Shown: positions 60,651 through 64,000 of the stretch, piece by piece
How the letters are laid out: every line of letters starts with the position of its first letter
Position numbering within the stretch: the stretch's first letter is position 1
DNA from: Sphingomonas panni
Lineage (GTDB): Bacteria > Pseudomonadota > Alphaproteobacteria > Sphingomonadales > Sphingomonadaceae
Direction of reading: 5' to 3'
Assembly (NCBI RefSeq): GCF_022664435.1
Contig: NZ_JAKREU010000008.1
Location: 97,336 to 161,335, forward strand
Length of the DNA: 64,000 nt
The notes under the pieces: generated by a model
The model's input: only the letters and a program-made list of their open reading frames with translations
Databases searched by the model: none
What the model was told of the DNA's origin: nothing
Position numbers and translations under genes: made by a program

Positions 60651-63410
60651 ATGACTGATCTTGGAGCGCGTGAGCAGCGGCGTTTGGCGGCGCTCGCAAA
60701 ATTCGAGGTAATGGACACCCCGCGAGAGTCGGCTTTCGACGAGCTGGCCGAGCTGGTCGCCGCGATTTGCGAGGCGCCGATCGGGGTCGTGAATCTGATC
60801 GGGGAGTGCCGCCAGTTCTTTAAGGCAGAGGTGGGTCTGGGGGTTCGCGAAACGCCGCTGGATACGTCGTTCTGCGCGCACGCGCTTTTGGAGCAGGATT
60901 TCCTCCTTGTTCCCGACGCGACGGCCGATCCGCGGTTTGCGTGCAACCCCCTGGTTACCGGCGAGCCTCACATCCGCTTCTATGCCGGTGCACTGCTAAA
61001 GACGGACGACGGACTTCCAATCGGGACGCTGTGTGTGCTCGACTACCAGCCGAGGCAATTGTCGGACGTACAGATACGCTCGATCCGCGTCCTGGCTCGA
61101 CAGGTCATGGCGCAACTCGAACAACGTCTTGCGGCACGGCAGGTCGCCGCATCCGAGGCGCGGCAGCGCGCCATCATGGACAGCGCTCAGGATTTCGCGA
61201 TCGTCACGACCGATCTCGATGGCCATATCGTTGAATGGACTTCCGGCGCGAAGAACGTGCTTGGCTGGTCAAGGGACGAAGTGATTGGAAAGAGCGCTTC
61301 GATCCTGTTCACCGACGTAGATATCAGCGCCGGCAGGCTGGCATTGGATCTGGCGCAAGCTCACGACGAAGGCCGAGCGTCTGTTGAGCATTGGATGGTT
61401 CGCAAAGACGGGAGACGCATACTGGCCGTCGATGTGACGTCCCCATTGATGGACCAGCACGGCCAACATGTCGGCTATGTGAAGGTGCTGCGTGATCGCA
61501 CCGAAGCGCATGCCGCGAGCGAAGCCCTGCGGGAGGTGGAAGCCCGCGCCACCGGCAGGTTGCAGGCCAATGAGGAGAAATGGCGCACCCTGTTCAAGAC
61601 GCTCGAAGAGGGTTTCATCCTCGCCAGAGTCGTGCGCGATGCAGACGGCAGGATCTGCGACTGGCGGTATGAGGAAGTGAACGACGCCTGGTATAGCCTG
61701 GTGGGTATCGAGCGGGGCACGGCGATCGGAAAGACGATGCGCGACCTCTTCCCGGGAATTGAGGACGTATGGGTCAACGAGTTCGCCGAGGTTGTCGATA
61801 CCGGCGAAGCCAAGCGCTTTACCCGTCAGTTCGGAGGGCTGGATCGTTGGTATGACGGGGTGTGCCAACCCATTGGGGAGGATCGGTTCACCGTCATTTT
61901 CCTCGAAGTGACGGATCGCATCCGCGCCGAGAAAAAGCGCGAGGCGCTCACCGACATCGGGCACGTTCTGTCGGAGTCATCCGATATGGAACATGCGATC
62001 GATCAGGCGACGGAGATCGTGGCCAAGACGCTCGGCGTGGTTCGGGCTGGGTACGGTACGCTGGATGCAGACGGGGAAATGATTACCGTGCCGGAGCACT
62101 GGACGGCGGATGGCTGTCCCCGGCTTGTCGGTCAGTACCGCGTCGATGATTATGGTGACTACGCTATCGACCTCCGGGCTGGTCGTCCCGTCGTCATTCC
62201 CGATGTGCGGTATGATCCACGAACATCGCCTCGAGCGGACATTTTCGAAAGCCTCGCCGTTCGAACGATGATCAATCTTCCGGTGGTGGGGAATGGTCGA
62301 ACCGTCGCGATCTTCTTCGTGAACGATAACGTTCCGCGCCAATGGACGACGCAGCAGGTGGCATTCGTCGCAGAGGCGGCCAGTCGTATCCGGGTTGCGA
62401 TTGAGCGCCGCCGGGCAGAACAGGACCTGCGCGAAAGCGAAAGCTTTATGCGCAGCGTTCTTGCTGCCTCGACCGATTGTATCAAGGTGCTCGACCTTAA
62501 CGGCGATCTCACCTTCATGAGCGATGGCGGCATGAAGGTGATGGAGATCAGCGACTTCAACGCGGTCAAAGGCTGCTTCTGGCCGAGTTTTCTGAAGAAT
62601 GACGGCGTTGGTCTGGGCAAAGAGGCGCTTGCAGCGGCAAGAGCGGGTCGATCGGCCCATTTCGAGATCGCAGCTGACACATTCCTGGGCACCCCGAAAT
62701 TCTGGTCGGTGTCGGTTTCGCCCATCTTCGGCGAGAACGGCGAGGTGGTGCGCATCCTGTCCGTATCGCGTGATCACACGACTTTGCAGGAGGCGCGTGA
62801 GCAGCAGCTCCTGCTCAATGGCGAATTGAGCCATCGATTGAAAAACGTCTTGTCCATCATCCAGTCGATTGCCAACCAGACGCTGCGTGATGCGGTGACA
62901 CTGGAGGATGCCTCTGCTGCCTTCTCATCACGTCTGGCATCCTTGGGCCGGGCGACGGATGTGCTGACCGCGACATCGTGGGAAGCGTCGGACCTTGATA
63001 CGGTCTTGGAAGCCGGCTTGGCGGCCGTTGCCGATAAGCGGGACCGGATCGCGATCAATGGCCCCGCGGTGCGTCTCAATCCGCAGTCGGCACTCGCCCT
63101 CACGCTCGCAATCCACGAGCTGGTCACCAACGCGCTGAAATACGGTGCCCTGAGCAACCATACCGGCACCGTGACGTTGACGTGGGAGGTGAGTGGATAT
63201 GACGCAAACCCAGAGTTCACCTTGCTATGGCAGGAGCGCGACGGTCCGACCGTCTCGCCCCCCACACGCAGGGGCTTTGGAACGCGGCTAATCGAACGTT
63301 CGCTGCGATCGTACTTCAGGGGCGAGACGGTGTTGAGCTACCCGCCTGAAGGTGTCGAATTTCGGATCAAAGCGCCGTTAGTCGGTGCAGGCGAATTGGT
63401 AACCGCGTAA
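60651..63410 (+). CDS. HWE-family sensor histidine kinase with GAF and PAS domains
   Basis: 919 aa, cytoplasmic (no membrane segment). Order: GAF (about 20-160), PAS (170-290), PAS-like (305-435), GAF (445-590), PAS (605-735), then a kinase core. The phosphoacceptor is H728 in ELSHRLKNVLSIIQSI, an HWE/HisKA_2-type dimerisation box, and the ATPase has AIHELVTNALKYGALSNHTG and RRGFGTRLIERSL. HWE kinases in Alphaproteobacteria serve light, redox or general stress signalling. The GAF domains lack an evident bilin-binding Cys pattern that I can confirm. The response regulator overlaps its stop codon. Confidence 0.9.
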   Translation: MTDLGAREQRRLAALAKFEVMDTPRESAFDELAELVAAICEAPIGVVNLIGECRQFFKAEVGLGVRETPLDTSFCAHALLEQDFLLVPDATADPRFACNPLVTGEPHIRFYAGALLKTDDGLPIGTLCVLDYQPRQLSDVQIRSIRVLARQVMAQLEQRLAARQVAASEARQRAIMDSAQDFAIVTTDLDGHIVEWTSGAKNVLGWSRDEVIGKSASILFTDVDISAGRLALDLAQAHDEGRASVEHWMVRKDGRRILAVDVTSPLMDQHGQHVGYVKVLRDRTEAHAASEALREVEARATGRLQANEEKWRTLFKTLEEGFILARVVRDADGRICDWRYEEVNDAWYSLVGIERGTAIGKTMRDLFPGIEDVWVNEFAEVVDTGEAKRFTRQFGGLDRWYDGVCQPIGEDRFTVIFLEVTDRIRAEKKREALTDIGHVLSESSDMEHAIDQATEIVAKTLGVVRAGYGTLDADGEMITVPEHWTADGCPRLVGQYRVDDYGDYAIDLRAGRPVVIPDVRYDPRTSPRADIFESLAVRTMINLPVVGNGRTVAIFFVNDNVPRQWTTQQVAFVAEAASRIRVAIERRRAEQDLRESESFMRSVLAASTDCIKVLDLNGDLTFMSDGGMKVMEISDFNAVKGCFWPSFLKNDGVGLGKEALAAARAGRSAHFEIAADTFLGTPKFWSVSVSPIFGENGEVVRILSVSRDHTTLQEAREQQLLLNGELSHRLKNVLSIIQSIANQTLRDAVTLEDASAAFSSRLASLGRATDVLTATSWEASDLDTVLEAGLAAVADKRDRIAINGPAVRLNPQSALALTLAIHELVTNALKYGALSNHTGTVTLTWEVSGYDANPEFTLLWQERDGPTVSPPTRRGFGTRLIERSLRSYFRGETVLSYPPEGVEFRIKAPLVGAGELVTA

Positions 63411-63781
63411 TGGGTCAGGCAATTCCGCCACGGGCAATCCTCATCGTTGAAGATGAGGTGTTTATACGTCACGATCTGATGGATTTTTTCAGCGACCGTG
63501 GTTTTATTGCGTTTGAAGCTGAGGACGGCGACGAAGCGATCAAGATCATAGCCGATCATCCCGAGATTGGAATTGTCCTGACAGACATCCAGATGAAGGG
63601 ATCGATGGATGGTCTGCGACTTGCACGCTACGTTCGTGATAGGTACCCGCCAATGCTGATCGCGGTTGTCTCCGGTAACGTCCGTCCTTCACAAGCTGAC
63701 CTGCCGGAACACTCTTTCTTCGTCGCCAAACCTTTTGACCCTCGATACGTGCTGTCAGAGATTGATCGGCTTAGTTCCTGA
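63410..63781 (+). CDS. Single-domain response regulator
   Basis: A 123-aa receiver domain only. Acidic pocket VEDE (D15, E16), phosphoacceptor D59 (VLTDIQM), Thr/Ser switch in AVVSGN, and Lys of VAKPFD (about 109). The start ATG shares one base with the kinase stop (TAATG), so expression is coupled. With no output domain, it probably relays phosphate or regulates the kinase. Confidence 0.92.
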   Translation: MGQAIPPRAILIVEDEVFIRHDLMDFFSDRGFIAFEAEDGDEAIKIIADHPEIGIVLTDIQMKGSMDGLRLARYVRDRYPPMLIAVVSGNVRPSQADLPEHSFFVAKPFDPRYVLSEIDRLSS

Positions 63782-64000
63782 TTTCCGCAGGCGAGGGGTA
63801 CCTGGGAGAACGCTCCTATCCCGGAATACCATCGTTTGAGGGAAAGGGGGTGACCGCCGAGGAGTGGTGATTATGAGCAGCCCCCACCGGGTGGTCCGGG
63901 TTGATAGTTAGTGCATTGTCGTCTCCGCCGCCATTGCCGGTCGGAGGTGGAGCGAAGCGGAACCGGAGGCCGGCAATGGCGGTGTCGCCGCTTCCGGGGC
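63782..64000. other. Gene-free edge with a 13-bp inverted repeat
   Basis: CCGCCATTGCCGG (63928-63940) and CCGGCAATGGCGG (63970-63982) form a perfect inverted repeat over a 29-nt loop. At about 63870 the plus strand reads GATTATGAGCAGCCCCC, similar to the GATAATGTGAGCAGCC motif near 60330 but in opposite orientation. This may be the start of another insertion sequence beyond the window. Confidence 0.45.

Overview
This GC-rich 64 kb window looks like accessory DNA, probably a large plasmid or an integrative conjugative element, from an alphaproteobacterium. The best guess is Sphingomonadaceae, inferred from a GTTC-N7-GTTC LexA box, a TonB-dependent receptor, the imuA-imuB cassette, an HWE-type kinase and MobF/TrwC-type transfer genes. 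It carries partition and mobilisation genes, but I see no replication initiator and no tRNA or rRNA gene, so plasmid versus ICE cannot be settled from this sequence.

Region 1 (1-6.5 kb): imuA and the start of imuB under a LexA box, an HNH protein, an HU-type protein, an SRAP (YedK/HMCES) protein, and a helicase-nuclease gene followed by a membrane-protein gene (a possible defence pair).

Region 2 (6.5-27.8 kb): a catabolic island. A benzaldehyde-type dehydrogenase diverges from a Tat-exported GMC oxidoreductase and a MetA-like outer-membrane protein, followed by a TonB-dependent receptor, an EamA transporter and a SnoaL-like protein. On the opposite strand runs one long colinear operon, catB-catC-catA-benA-benB-benC-benD-pcaI-pcaJ-pcaD-pcaF-MFS permease, with a divergent LysR gene (catR). 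Together these can take an aryl alcohol or aldehyde to benzoate, catechol, 3-oxoadipate and then succinyl-CoA plus acetyl-CoA. Four perfect ATAC-N7-GTAT sites (the BenM/CatM-type operator) lie in the intergenic regions of this island.

Region 3 (28-36.6 kb): an RloC/PrrC-like ATPase with a zinc-hook CxxC and an R-E-H anticodon-nuclease signature, a YhaN/YhaO (SbcCD-like) pair, a VapBC toxin-antitoxin module, and a serine resolvase with a possible res site and an attenuator-like leader.

Region 4 (36.6-53.8 kb): the plasmid backbone. It has a ParA (ParF-type) gene and a small ribbon-helix-helix partner. Upstream is a 0.9 kb gene-free stretch holding three arrays of YGCR tetramers repeated exactly every 8 bp, very probably the centromere. 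Then come conjugation-associated genes, a MobF relaxase, a TrwB/TraD coupling protein, a TrwA-like ribbon-helix-helix protein and a probable oriT. Beyond oriT lies a hairpin-rich segment of small genes separated by a repeated intergenic element, ending with DUF2493 and DUF736 genes.

Region 5 (54-64 kb): small hypothetical genes, an orphan MuF-like phage protein, an IS1111-type transposase gene, a truncated IS21-type element, and a GAF/PAS HWE histidine kinase with a single-domain response regulator.
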